A stretch of DNA of 64,000 bases, taken from NCBI GenBank assembly GCA_041648175.1, contig JBAZPO010000001.1, positions 363,633-427,632 on the forward strand, read 5' to 3'. Positions 41,703 through 50,432 of the stretch are shown piece after piece. Numbering within the stretch: position 1 is the stretch's first letter; each line of letters starts with the position of its first letter. This DNA comes from Desulfobaccales bacterium (GTDB lineage: Bacteria; Desulfobacterota; Desulfobaccia; Desulfobaccales; 0-14-0-80-60-11). The translations under genes and the position numbers were made by a program. The notes under the pieces were generated by a model. That model was not told the DNA's origin. It saw nothing but the letters and a program-made list of their open reading frames with translations, and did not search any database.

Positions 41703-43262
41703 ATGACTATATTACAATTTTTCGTAGAGGTTATCCTTCTGGCCCTTGGCTTCGTGGGCGGTTTTTTCTATCGCAAACATGTGATAGATAGCCACCAGAA
41801 GTCCTTGGAAGCTCTGGGAAAAAAGATTCTGGACGAAGCCCGCAAGGATGCCGATAGCCTCAAGAAAGAGGCCAAGCTCCAGGCCAAGGATCAGCTCCTG
41901 CAAATGAAGATGGACTTCGAAAAGGAAACCCAGGACCGTCGCCACGAACTCAATCAACTGGAACGCCGCCTCCTCCAAAAAGAGGAACATCTGGAAAAGA
42001 AATCCTCTTTGGTCGATGAACGGGACACCGAACTCATCAAAAAGCACAAACTGGTAACCAAACAGGAAGAGGAACTCAAGGCACAGACCGAACGTTGTCA
42101 GCACCTCCTGGAAGAACAGAATGCCCGCCTGGAGCAACTGGCCGGTATGAGCGCTGCCGAGGCCAAGGACCATCTCTTAAAGTCCATGGAGCGGGAAATC
42201 AGGGTCGATGCCGCCCACATGATCAAACGCATCGAGTCCGAAGCCAAAGAGCACGCCGATCGCAAGGCCAAAGAGATCATCGGGCTGGCCATCAAGCGCT
42301 ATGCCTCCGACTACGTGGCCGAACAGACCGTTTCGGTGGTGGCCCTGCCTAACGAAGAGATGAAGGGCCGCATCATCGGCCGGGAAGGCCGCAACATCCG
42401 CGCTTTAGAAGCCGCCACCGGCGTAGACATTATCATTGATGACACTCCGGAAGCCGTCATCTTGAGCGCCTTCAATCCGGTGCGGCGTGAGATAGCCCGG
42501 CGCAGCCTGGACCGGCTCATCTCCGACGGCCGTATCCATCCCGGGCGCATCGAAGAGATCGTGGAAAAGGTCACCCAAGAGCTGGAAGTCAATATCCGGG
42601 AAGCGGGCGAAGAGGCCGCGTTCGACGCCGGAGTGCACGGCCTCCACCCCGAGTTGGTCAAACTCCTGGGCAAGCTGAAGTTCCGCACCAGTTACGCCCA
42701 AAACGTCTTGCAACATTCGGTGGAGGTCTGCTACCTCTGCGGCATCATGGCCGCGGAACTGGGACTCAACGTCAAGCACGCCAAGCGCGCCGGTTTGCTC
42801 CATGACATCGGCAAGGCCGTGGACCAGGAGGCGGAAGGCGTCCATGCCCTCATTGGCGCCGATCTGGCCAAACGCCACGGCGAATCCCCCAAAGTGGTGC
42901 ATTCCATTGCGGCGCACCACGAAGACGTCCCTCCCGAAAACATCCTGGCCGTGTTGGTGCAGGCCGCTGACACCCTCTCCGGCGCCCGGCCCGGCGCCAG
43001 GCGGGAGATGCTGGAAACCTACGTCAAGCGCCTGGAAGACCTGGAACGAGTGGCCCTCTCCTTCGGCGGCATCAGCAAATCTTACGCCATTCAAGCGGGG
43101 CGGGAAATCCGCCTCATCGTGGAGAGCGAAAAAGTCAACGACGAGGAGGCAATTCTCCTCAGCCGGGAGGTAGCCAAGAAGATCGAGCAGGACCTCACCT
43201 ACCCTGGCCAGATCAAAGTCACCGTCATCCGGGAGACCCGGTCGGTAGAATACGCCCGCTAA
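41703..43262 (+). CDS. rny: Ribonuclease Y
   Basis: RNase Y (519 aa) is a membrane-anchored endoribonuclease that starts mRNA decay. Residues 1-23 form the membrane anchor (ILQFFVEVILLALGFVGGFF). A long coiled coil follows (about 30-190), then a KH domain (NEEMKGRIIGREGRNIRALE) and the HD domain (AKRAGLLHDIGKAVDQE; HSIAAHHEDV). Length matches the family. ymdB follows after 12 bases, as in many bacteria. Confidence 0.96.
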   Translation: MTILQFFVEVILLALGFVGGFFYRKHVIDSHQKSLEALGKKILDEARKDADSLKKEAKLQAKDQLLQMKMDFEKETQDRRHELNQLERRLLQKEEHLEKKSSLVDERDTELIKKHKLVTKQEEELKAQTERCQHLLEEQNARLEQLAGMSAAEAKDHLLKSMEREIRVDAAHMIKRIESEAKEHADRKAKEIIGLAIKRYASDYVAEQTVSVVALPNEEMKGRIIGREGRNIRALEAATGVDIIIDDTPEAVILSAFNPVRREIARRSLDRLISDGRIHPGRIEEIVEKVTQELEVNIREAGEEAAFDAGVHGLHPELVKLLGKLKFRTSYAQNVLQHSVEVCYLCGIMAAELGLNVKHAKRAGLLHDIGKAVDQEAEGVHALIGADLAKRHGESPKVVHSIAAHHEDVPPENILAVLVQAADTLSGARPGARREMLETYVKRLEDLERVALSFGGISKSYAIQAGREIRLIVESEKVNDEEAILLSREVAKKIEQDLTYPGQIKVTVIRETRSVEYAR

Positions 43263-43274
43263 GGCCCGATATTC

Positions 43275-44060
43275 ATGAATATTTTGTTTATCGGCGATAT
43301 CGTGGGGGCTCCGGGACGGCGAGTGATAACCGAACTCTTGCCTCGGGCGGTGGACCATTATCGCATCGACCTGGTGGTGGCTAACGGCGAAAACGCTTCC
43401 GGTGGCCTCGGCATAACTCCCCAGGTGGCCGACCAGTTCCTGAGCCAGGGAGTCGATCTGCTTACCAGCGGCAACCATATCTGGAAACACAAAGAAATCC
43501 TCCCCTACCTGAATGACACCGACCGTCTGCTGCGGCCGGCCAATTATCCCCCGGAGGCCCCGGGTCGGGGCCTCGCCATGGTCGAGACCGCCGCGGGGGA
43601 GCCTGTAGCCGTCATCAACCTGGAAGGCCGGGTCTTTATGAGTTCCCTGGAATGCCCCTTCCGCACTGCAGACCAGCTCCTTCAAACCCTCCCCCCGGAA
43701 GTCAAGGTCATCCTGGTGGACATGCACGCCGAGGCCACCAGCGAGAAGCAGGCCCTGGGGTGGTACCTGGACGGCCGGGTGAGCGCGATGGTGGGTACCC
43801 ATACCCACGTCCAGACCGCGGACGAGCGCATCCTGCCGGGCGGCACCGGCTATATCAGCGACGTCGGCATGACAGGCCCGGTGGATTCGGTCATCGGCAT
43901 GAATCGGGAGATCATTATGGAGCGCTTCCTGACCCAGCGCCCCCACCCCTTCAAAGTGGCCACCCAAAACCTCCAGCTTCAAGGGGTGGTGCTGAAAATC
44001 GACGCCGGCGGCCGCTGCCAGGAAATCACCCGAGTGATGATGCCGTTGAAATCAACCTGA
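43275..44060 (+). CDS. ymdB: TIGR00282-family metallophosphoesterase (YmdB-like)
   Basis: A 261-aa phosphoesterase. MNILFIGDIVGAPGRRVI holds the first metal Asp; VVANGENASGGLGI, LTSGNHIWKHKEI, VDMHAEATSEKQ and GTHTHVQTADERIL carry the other metal ligands (Asn, His, His). In Bacillus, YmdB hydrolyses 2',3'-cyclic nucleotides and affects multicellular behaviour. It is encoded directly behind rny, the conserved arrangement. Confidence 0.92.
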   Translation: MNILFIGDIVGAPGRRVITELLPRAVDHYRIDLVVANGENASGGLGITPQVADQFLSQGVDLLTSGNHIWKHKEILPYLNDTDRLLRPANYPPEAPGRGLAMVETAAGEPVAVINLEGRVFMSSLECPFRTADQLLQTLPPEVKVILVDMHAEATSEKQALGWYLDGRVSAMVGTHTHVQTADERILPGGTGYISDVGMTGPVDSVIGMNREIIMERFLTQRPHPFKVATQNLQLQGVVLKIDAGGRCQEITRVMMPLKST

Positions 44061-44560
44061 ATCTCGGTAGGCGCCTCCGTGCCCCGCAGGTACCTGTTTG
44101 CGGTCAACCCCGTCTTCTGGCTAAGGTCTCTACCTACAAGCCCGCTTGCGGGCTCCAGAACCAGGTCACCGGCCAGTTCGACACCCTCAATCTCAACCTT
44201 TAATACCGACTTGCGGCCACGAGGGATTTCTTGTGGGGGCTGAACATAACTTCCCCCGTTTATGGTGACCCATGGCTGTTGTTCTCTTCCTAAGGAATAC
44301 GCCTTTTTAGCAGCTCCCCGACATTGACCCAACGACTCCCATCCCAATAACAATGTAAGACCCAACATATGAACTATTGGGTCCCCATCCACAAATGTTC
44401 AGTATCAAGGCCAACTGCTCCCCCAAAAAGCTTATTCTTAGCGCTGAAGAGAGTCAGCTACCTATAGGGCTATCTAATTAATTTTCTTAATATATTTAAA
44501 TTCAATCTAAGGCTGATTCTAATTATGTTATTTCAGTCATCATTTTTAATAAAAAAATTA
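44061..44560. other. Gap between ymdB and the first PEP-CTERM-like gene
   Basis: About 500 bases. A reverse-strand frame of 137 codons overlaps the ymdB end but shows no family features, so it is not called. From about 44450 the DNA becomes very AT-rich. Confidence 0.4.
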
Positions 44561-44571
44561 TAAATAATTTG

Positions 44572-44599
44572 TTGACTTTTTTAATTTAGATGATAATAG
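44572..44599 (+). promoter_or_regulatory. AT-rich promoter for the first PEP-CTERM-like gene
   Basis: TTGACT (44572-44577) and TAATAG (44594-44599) with a 16-bp spacer, embedded in AT-rich DNA. The start codon is about 405 bases downstream, implying a long leader. Confidence 0.5.
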
Positions 44600-44625
44600 T
44601 AAACATACAATAAAATATTATTAGA

Positions 44626-45010
44626 CACCCCGCCCCTAAGGAAGGGGAATGGCCTCGGTTCCACGAGGCGTCGGGCTCCTTGGCAAGGAAAGCCTGGAGA
44701 CCCCAAATAAGGGAAAGGAGGTGATTCGGCAAGGGCTCACGTTGTCGAACGTGGAATTCCCTGACTGCACTGACAAGGGTGACAGGTTCTGCATACGCAT
44801 GAACGCGAGGCCAATACATAGTCTATGCGCGATGTCGGTGGGGGAATCTCGATATAACCATGAGCAGCTTGTCAAAAATTCAAACCACGAGAGAGCGAAA
44901 ACCAATGGCTAAACAGTTTCCCCGGGAAAGTTCATAAAATTCCCAGGTCGTTAACTGGAAACGCGCCAGGACGGCGGAATAGCAACCTCCTTCTCACTAA
45001 GGAGATTGAG
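44626..45010 (+). promoter_or_regulatory. Structured leader 1 (possible IS200/IS605 end on the reverse strand)
   Basis: GC-rich hairpins follow one another: CCCCT/AGGGG (44633-44647), GCCTCG/CGAGGC (44652-44669) and CACGTT/AACGTG (44738-44753). Read on the + strand this is a roughly 400-nt leader of the PEP-CTERM-like gene. Read on the - strand, the last two hairpins before 44626 resemble the right end of an IS200/IS605 element (guide-RNA-like region without a tnpB). I cannot decide between the two. Confidence 0.4.
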
Positions 45011-45577
45011 ATGAAAAAGATACTATTTTTGATGCTGTTGATAGTGGCTTTTGCGGTGGTGCCGGTACAAGCTACCGAAGTTGTCTTGGGCCAGTGGTAT
45101 GAATTCGAATTTGGTGTAGCGTCAAGTTTCGCCTTTAATGGGGATGGATGCATTCCAAGTGATGGCGACAATTCTGTGGCAGCCCCCAATCCGCCGTGGA
45201 CCTACACCACCAACTTTCCAATCGGCAGTCAGGTGACCATCGTCGATGCTTTTGCGATAGGGGATGTGTTTCAACTGTATGATGGTGGCGCGGCTGTTGG
45301 GGCGACAACTTTTGTGGCCAATACGGGCGTAGCTACAGGGATTAGTAATCCTGATCTTGCTTTGCTCAACGCTGCATTAAGCCGTGGCGTTTTCGGGTTA
45401 GATCCGGGGGCCCACTCCCTCGACATCGAAATTATCCGAAATGCTCTTGAAACCAGTGGCGGTTGTGCCTACTTCCGGGTTGATCCGTGCGGCATTCCGG
45501 TGCCTCCCACTGTCTATCTGCTCGGCAGCAGCCTCCTGGGCTTGGTGGGCCTGCGTTTCCGGAGAAATCTGGTTTAA
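45011..45577 (+). CDS. PEP-CTERM-like surface protein 1
   Basis: A 188-aa exported protein. A signal peptide (MKKILFLMLLIVAFAVVPVQA) and a C-terminal sorting module (IPVPPTVYLLGSSLLGLVGL followed by RFRRN) frame a beta-rich middle (WTYTTNFPIGSQVTIVDAFA; GVATGISNPDLALLNAALSR). The VPP-x5-GS-x-LLGLVGL-x-basic tail is a PEP-CTERM/VPxxx-CTERM variant recognised by exosortases. Four Cys are in the mature part. Ligand unknown. Its 3' end and terminator are almost identical to those of the gene at 46954. Confidence 0.85.
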   Translation: MKKILFLMLLIVAFAVVPVQATEVVLGQWYEFEFGVASSFAFNGDGCIPSDGDNSVAAPNPPWTYTTNFPIGSQVTIVDAFAIGDVFQLYDGGAAVGATTFVANTGVATGISNPDLALLNAALSRGVFGLDPGAHSLDIEIIRNALETSGGCAYFRVDPCGIPVPPTVYLLGSSLLGLVGLRFRRNLV

Positions 45578-45606
45578 CCTGGCCTTATCCCACCTGGACG
45601 TTTGCG

Positions 45607-45637
45607 GCCCCCGGCCTTCCCGCCGGGGGCTTTTTTT
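45607..45637 (+). terminator. Rho-independent terminator of PEP-CTERM-like gene 1
   Basis: GCCCCCGGC (45607-45615) pairs with GCCGGGGGC (45622-45630), followed by T7. It lies inside the 140-bp block shared with 47649-47788. Confidence 0.92.
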
Positions 45638-45701
45638 GTGGCCAGGTCCCGGAGATGATCTGATCCAGACGATTTCCCATTGATAAACGTCCTTTTATTC
45701 T

Positions 45702-45784
45702 CGTTCCCAAGCTCCAGCTTACTCCCTCGTTCCCAAGCGAAAGCCCGGGAATGCCACTTTTTGCCCAAGCTCTGCTTGGGCGCC
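45702..45784. repeat. Dispersed CCCAAGCT hairpin repeat copy 3
   Basis: CGTTCCCAAGCTCCAGCTT, then CGTTCCCAAGCG and GCCCAAGCTCTGCTTGGGC. Same composite as 3735-3789 and 34030-34084, with an internal partial duplication. Confidence 0.65.
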
Positions 45785-46464
45785 ACTCCCTCTCTCACCC
45801 TTAAGTGAGCGTGTCGGAGTGAGGGCTGAGCAGGAAAAAACCTCTGGCAATGCAAGGAAGATCCTGACGTGAGAACACTGTTCTATGATCCCTCTGATCA
45901 GATTAAGCTACCGGCTAACGAATCCTTGTGCCGTTATGGCCGATTTTCTCTGCAACTTCTCGAAACCAAGCGCGCCCCTGGCGGCACAAAGTCCTCTGGC
46001 AGCGGCACACCCGCGGTTTCTATCCGGAAGTAAGCGGTCCCTGGCGGCCCCCAGGCGAAGGACAGCGGCATAAAGCGTAGCAAGTTTCATATGTTGCGGC
46101 TAAACGTTTCGGAATTATCCGGTACATGGCACAAGAAGGGGCGAAAAACGGCTTTCACAAGTGCTATGTGCCCTGAAACGCCCTTAAAAAACTAAAAAAC
46201 GGGAAAAATGAGGTCAATAATTCCCCGTCTCCACAGTGGCTATCCTTGTCTGGCTATCAGTTCCGCCACCATAGATTTACAGTAAATTTATTTTAATATA
46301 TACAAAATCACTGGCCTATTATATAGTTACCCTTTTTTAAAGGGGAGTATGGCCTGTTTTAATCCTCGATTTATCGGATAATTTAGATTATATATGTCTT
46401 TATAATTAAATAGGTTAATGATTTATTAGAAATATTTTTCTTTAATTACTATTTAAATTTCCTA
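45785..46464. other. Gap, no gene recognised
   Basis: About 680 bases. The first half is GC-balanced and may hold decayed coding DNA; I see no convincing frame. From about 46260 it turns strongly AT-rich and leads into the next promoter. Confidence 0.4.
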
Positions 46465-46493
46465 TTGACATTTTAAATTTTGTTGTTTATTTT
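46465..46493 (+). promoter_or_regulatory. AT-rich promoter for the second PEP-CTERM-like gene
   Basis: TTGACA (46465-46470), a 17-bp spacer and TATTTT (46488-46493). The start codon lies about 450 bases downstream. Confidence 0.6.
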
Positions 46494-46499
46494 TACAAC

Positions 46500-46953
46500 A
46501 CTGCTATTTAGTGGGACCTATAAAAGCTTTCAGCTTTGCCGCCTCTTTTCCCCGTGGAAACGAAGAGGCACCCCTGGATATGCAGGGAAGGAAGGCTCAA
46601 ACGACTTGGGTGACGCCGCGGCCGGAAAGGTTGAGGCCCAGAATGCCTTGGAACCACGGTACCGGGGCGTGCCACCGGGAGTGGGAAAAAGGCCTTTCGC
46701 TAACTGAGGCGGAGATGGATCTCCAGCCTCCTCATTAGTAACGCGCCACATCCGGGATGGCGCTAGACCCTCGGTAATTTCTACAATGCTTAACCCGGAA
46801 AGGAGGTTTAAGCGTAAGTTTTCACAACCGAACCGCATCAAAAAATTTCCCAAGCCAATGACCGTGCAGGGTCTGAGAATCGGAGAAGGTTAGTTTTGTG
46901 GCCTGAGAAAAACCATGGCGCAGGAAGGACAACCTATTCAAGGAGGAAACTTA
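46500..46953 (+). promoter_or_regulatory. Structured leader 2 of unknown class
   Basis: About 450 nt of GC-richer, hairpin-rich sequence between promoter and start: GAGGC-GGAGA/TCTCC-A-GCCTC (46706-46730), GCGCCA/TGGCGC (46743-46763) and a GCCTC/GAGGC pair near 46540-46570. It does not match the riboswitch classes I can recognise (cyclic di-GMP-I, cobalamin, TPP, glycine). The pattern of AT-rich promoter plus long leader is shared with the first PEP-CTERM-like gene, but I see no clear sequence homology between the leaders. Confidence 0.4.
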
Positions 46954-47670
46954 ATGAAGCTTTCAAGAATTTTGGCAGCAGTATTGCTCGTGGGTGGAGT
47001 GCTCATGATCTCCAGCGCCGCGCTGGCCCTGCCCACCCCCGTCTGTCTCCTGGTGGGCGATGTTGACAACTACGGCAGCATACCCGGCGCCGGGGATCAA
47101 GTCCCTGCCGGCACCAACATTTGGCCCGGCCCCGGAGCTTCGGGCACCGGGTACGACGGCCGTAGCGCGGCCGAAGCGGCAGCCACCAACGGCGCCCAGT
47201 TCACCGACTCCTACAGCACGCTGTTCCCGGGTTTCAGCCCGGCTGACATCGTCAGCGAGCTGGGCAGCGTGATCATTCCCCTTCCCGTGGGCTTCCCCAT
47301 TATACACGATGGCACTTTCGCGATGGCCATGGGCGATTTCCAGGCCAGCACCTTCGGGGCCATTTCCATGAACTTTAACGGGGTTGCCCTGGACGCCACA
47401 CAGTTGTTACAGGGACCTGCTACTTGGGACGACGGCTTCCAGGCCAGCGCCATCCGCTCCTTTGTCTTAAATCCGGCTCAGCTTGCCGCCATCAACGCCG
47501 CTGGTCAGCTTGAAGTCAACTTTGATCACACCGGCTCTGCCGACTTCATTGCCTTCGACTGGTTCAAGCTGTGTGCCAACGTCGATGTCCCGGTACCCCC
47601 CACCGCCATCCTGTTTGGCAGCGGCCTGTTGGGCCTGGTGGGTCTCCATTTCCGGAAAAATCGCGGTTAA
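46954..47670 (+). CDS. PEP-CTERM-like surface protein 2
   Basis: A 238-aa exported protein. Signal peptide MKLSRILAAVLLVGGVLMIS to ALA, a beta-rich middle with a possible carbohydrate-binding-type end (FDHTGSADFIAFDWFKLCAN), and the sorting tail VPVPPTAILFGSGLLGLVGL followed by HFRKN. The tail is of the exosortase type. Mature Cys residues are few and could pair. The ATG at 46954 follows AAGGAGGAAAC; an in-frame ATG at 46915 lacks such a site and would spoil the signal peptide. Shares its 3' end with the gene at 45011. Confidence 0.87.
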   Translation: MKLSRILAAVLLVGGVLMISSAALALPTPVCLLVGDVDNYGSIPGAGDQVPAGTNIWPGPGASGTGYDGRSAAEAAATNGAQFTDSYSTLFPGFSPADIVSELGSVIIPLPVGFPIIHDGTFAMAMGDFQASTFGAISMNFNGVALDATQLLQGPATWDDGFQASAIRSFVLNPAQLAAINAAGQLEVNFDHTGSADFIAFDWFKLCANVDVPVPPTAILFGSGLLGLVGLHFRKNRG

Positions 47671-47699
47671 CCTGGCCTTATCCCGTCTAGACGTTTGCG

Positions 47700-47730
47700 G
47701 CCCCCGGCCTCCCCGGCGGGGGCTTTTTTT
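47700..47730 (+). terminator. Rho-independent terminator of PEP-CTERM-like gene 2
   Basis: GCCCCCG (47700-47706) pairs with CGGGGGC (47717-47723), then T7. It is the second copy of the terminator at 45607. Confidence 0.9.
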
Positions 47731-47845
47731 GTGGCCAGGCCCCAGAGATGATCTGATCCAGACGATTTCCCATTGATAAACGTCCTTTCCTGGTTTAATT
47801 AATAAAGACAACCTCTCTGAAGAAATTTTTGCAAAAGGATATCCC

Positions 47846-49006
47846 ATGAAAATTCATGAATACCAGGCCAAGGATTTGCTGAAGAAATTTAATGTCCCGG
47901 TCCCCCAGGGCAATGTGGCCACTACCTCCCGGGAAGCCCGGCAGGTTGCGGAAGAGCTGGCAGAAGGCCCCTTTGTGGTCAAGGCCCAGATCCACGCCGG
48001 CGGCCGGGGCAAAGGCGGCGGCATCAAAGTCGCCACCACCCTTGACGAGGTGGAAAAAGTGGCCGACCAGATCCTGGGCATGACCCTGGTCACCCCCCAG
48101 ACGGGCCCCGAAGGCAAACTCGTCAACAAAGTCCTGGTGGAGCAGGCTCAGGACATCGCCCAGGAGCTTTACCTGGGCTTGGTGGTGGACCGGGCCTCGG
48201 GCCGGCCGGTAATCATGATGAGCGCTGAAGGCGGCATGGAGATCGAGGAGGTGGCGGCTCGCACCCCTGAGGCAATCTTCAAAGAGGCCGTCGACCCGGC
48301 CGCGGGTTTTTTTCCTTACCAGGCCCGGAACCTGGCCTTCGGCATCGGGCTCAATCCCAGCCTCATCCGCCCGGCCACCAGCTTCATTGAAAACCTCTAT
48401 CGCATGTTCATCTCCCTGGATTGCTCCCTGGCCGAAATCAACCCCCTGGTGGTCACCAAGGGCGGCGCCATGCTGGCCCTGGACGCCAAGCTCAACCTGG
48501 ATGACAACGCCATGTTCCGTCACCACGATCTCGCGGCCATGGAAGACCCTGACGAGATGGATCCCTTGGAGCACGAGGCCCGGAAGCACCACCTCAATTA
48601 CATCCGCCTCACCGGCAATGTCGGGGCCATGGTGAACGGCGCCGGACTGGCCATGGCCACCATGGACCTGATCAAGGCCGCCGGCGCCGAACCGGCCAAC
48701 TTCCTGGACGTGGGGGGTGGAGCCTCCGCCGAAATGGTGGCCAACGGCTTCCGCATCATCCTGGGCGACCCCAATGTCAAGGGGGTGCTCATCAACATCT
48801 TCGGCGGCATCCTTCGTTGCGACGTTTTGGCCAATGGCGTGGTGGAGGCGGTCAAACAAGTGCAGGTCAAGGTGCCCATCATCGTACGCCTGGAAGGCAC
48901 CAATGTGGAACTCGGCCGGGAGATCCTGGACAAATCCGGCCTTACTTTCACCGTGGCCACGGACATGCTGGACGCGGCCCAAAAAGTGGCGGGCCTGGTC
49001 GGCTAA
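47846..49006 (+). CDS. sucC: Succinate--CoA ligase, beta subunit
   Basis: SucC (386 aa) with SucD makes succinate and ATP from succinyl-CoA in the citric acid cycle. The ATP-grasp domain begins MKIHEYQAKDLLKKFNVPVP, with VVKAQIHAGGRGKGGGIKVA as the ATP loop, INPLVVTKGG and LDAKLNLDDNA for metal binding, and the C-terminal ligase domain GGGASAEMVANGF and NIFGGILRCD. Length is typical. Unusually, sucD does not follow directly but lies 2.2 kb downstream after three other genes. Confidence 0.95.
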   Translation: MKIHEYQAKDLLKKFNVPVPQGNVATTSREARQVAEELAEGPFVVKAQIHAGGRGKGGGIKVATTLDEVEKVADQILGMTLVTPQTGPEGKLVNKVLVEQAQDIAQELYLGLVVDRASGRPVIMMSAEGGMEIEEVAARTPEAIFKEAVDPAAGFFPYQARNLAFGIGLNPSLIRPATSFIENLYRMFISLDCSLAEINPLVVTKGGAMLALDAKLNLDDNAMFRHHDLAAMEDPDEMDPLEHEARKHHLNYIRLTGNVGAMVNGAGLAMATMDLIKAAGAEPANFLDVGGGASAEMVANGFRIILGDPNVKGVLINIFGGILRCDVLANGVVEAVKQVQVKVPIIVRLEGTNVELGREILDKSGLTFTVATDMLDAAQKVAGLVG

Positions 49007-49277
49007 GCCGCCGGGGAAAGAAACGGGAGTTGTGGTTCAGACCTCAACCCTGGCGTGCCTAAGAGTATGGAACAGTCGCTCATGAGCCTGCAACTCTCTA
49101 AAAACCATGAAAAATCCGGTAGGGCGGGCGTCCCCGCCCGCCACTCTACTTTGAACCTTGAACTTTGAACCTTGAACTTTTCCAAGCAGAGCTCAAGAGA
49201 ACTGGCTCCTTCCCCCCTCCCCCTCGTTGGGGAGCGGGTAAGGGTGATGGCGACCTGTCTGAAGTGGAGCATACGCA

Positions 49278-49709
49278 ATGATCAGGCCATACCGGCTCTT
49301 CGTGAGCCTCAGCCTTCTCAGCCTGGTGCTGGCCGCCTCATCCTGGGGACAGCCCGGCATCCAGGGAGGCCCCAGCGGTTTATTTAATCCCGATACCGTG
49401 GTCACCGTCTCCGGGATCGTCATCGCCAAAACTCCGCCATCAGCCCAAGGTCTGCCCCAGTTGGTGTATCTGACCCTGAAGACCGCATCGGGCCACATCA
49501 CCATTTTTCTGGGCCCCGACCTGAACGTCGGCAAGTTGCCCGTTCAGATCCAAAACCTGGACAAGATCCAGGTAACCGGCTCCGAGATCACCTGGCAAGG
49601 TAAGCCGGTGATCCTGGCCGCGACGATCATAAAAGGTGATCAGGTCTTAAAACTGCGGGAGCCCAATGGCGTGCCGGTTTGGGCCGGTCAGCGCCAAACA
49701 AAACCATGA
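49278..49709 (+). CDS. Exported OB-fold-like protein, copy 1
   Basis: A 143-aa protein with a signal peptide (RPYRLFVSLSLLSLVLAASS). The mature part has VVTVSGIVIAKTPP, VYLTLKTASGHITIFLGP and IQVTGSEITWQGKPVILAAT, the strand pattern of a small beta-barrel (OB-like) domain. It is paralogous to the gene at 50433 (both have NP-[DQ]-TV, IFLGP/IHLGP, KGDQVLKLR/RGDQILQLR and a V/L-W-A tail). Function unknown. Lies in the block between sucC and sucD. Confidence 0.75.
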   Translation: MIRPYRLFVSLSLLSLVLAASSWGQPGIQGGPSGLFNPDTVVTVSGIVIAKTPPSAQGLPQLVYLTLKTASGHITIFLGPDLNVGKLPVQIQNLDKIQVTGSEITWQGKPVILAATIIKGDQVLKLREPNGVPVWAGQRQTKP

Positions 49710-49863
49710 TTACCCCGCCTGCGGTCTCCCGTCTTGTCGTACCCTCGCGAAAATTTTTAGGTTAAGAGGGGGATTGCCGTAAGTTCTTCATAACCTTTCA
49801 TGTTAGTTCAAGGAACCTCAGCACGTCTCCCTCGCTTTCCGCCTTTCCCTCAGGAGGTGCATC

Positions 49864-50340
49864 ATGGATAAGCCCAAACTCAACTTCATCATTGACGCCT
49901 TAATGTTTCTTAGCCTGATGGCCATGGCCGGGCTGGGGTTTCTGATGAACTATACCCTGCCTCCCGGCCGCGCCGTCTGGGCCAAATATGGTCGCAATTT
50001 GGAGCTTTCCTGGCTGGGTTGGGACCGGCACGATTGGGGCGATATTCACCTGTACCTGGCCTTTGTCCTCCTGGGCTTGCTGGTTATCCACCTCATCCTC
50101 CACTGGCAGCAGATCCTGGGCCTGTTCCAGCGCTTCCTCCCCGATCCCCGACGGCGCTATCGCATCGCCCTCATCTTTCTGCTCCTCAGTCTCCTGCTGA
50201 TCTACTTTCCCTTCCTGATCACCCCGGATATGCACCCCCGGGGCCGGGGAGGAAGCGGCGGTCATCGTTCCCAAGGCTTGGCGGTGGTGACGCCTCATTC
50301 GGGGCCGGCCGCCGTCGGTAACCCCCAGACTATAAATTGA
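49864..50340 (+). CDS. DUF4405-type membrane protein (cytochrome b-like)
   Basis: A 158-aa protein with three membrane helices: residues about 8-30, 55-80 and 100-122. WGDIHLYLAFVLLGLLVIHL and the following HW have His residues spaced as in DUF4405/cytochrome b561-like domains, which may bind heme. A Gly/His-rich tail (HPRGRGGSGGHRSQG) is probably periplasmic. It stands between two paralogous exported proteins and may form an electron-transfer or sensor unit with them; that is inference. AGGAGG precedes the ATG. Confidence 0.75.
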   Translation: MDKPKLNFIIDALMFLSLMAMAGLGFLMNYTLPPGRAVWAKYGRNLELSWLGWDRHDWGDIHLYLAFVLLGLLVIHLILHWQQILGLFQRFLPDPRRRYRIALIFLLLSLLLIYFPFLITPDMHPRGRGGSGGHRSQGLAVVTPHSGPAAVGNPQTIN

Positions 50341-50432
50341 TCGCGCCAGAGTAACATTTCCCTTCTCTCCACGGTCTTATAGAAAAGACCCCCATCAGGG
50401 GGAAAAATCGTGCAGAGAGGTATTAACCAACC

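Noticed and set aside
42405..43982. 525-codon open frame on the reverse strand
   Set aside because: It lies antisense to rny and ymdB, both of which have clear family motifs. The reverse translation has no recognisable domain; it is a by-product of GC-rich codon bias.
43979..44392. 137-codon reverse frame after ymdB
   Set aside because: It overlaps the ymdB 3' end, has no clear ribosome-binding site and no family motif.
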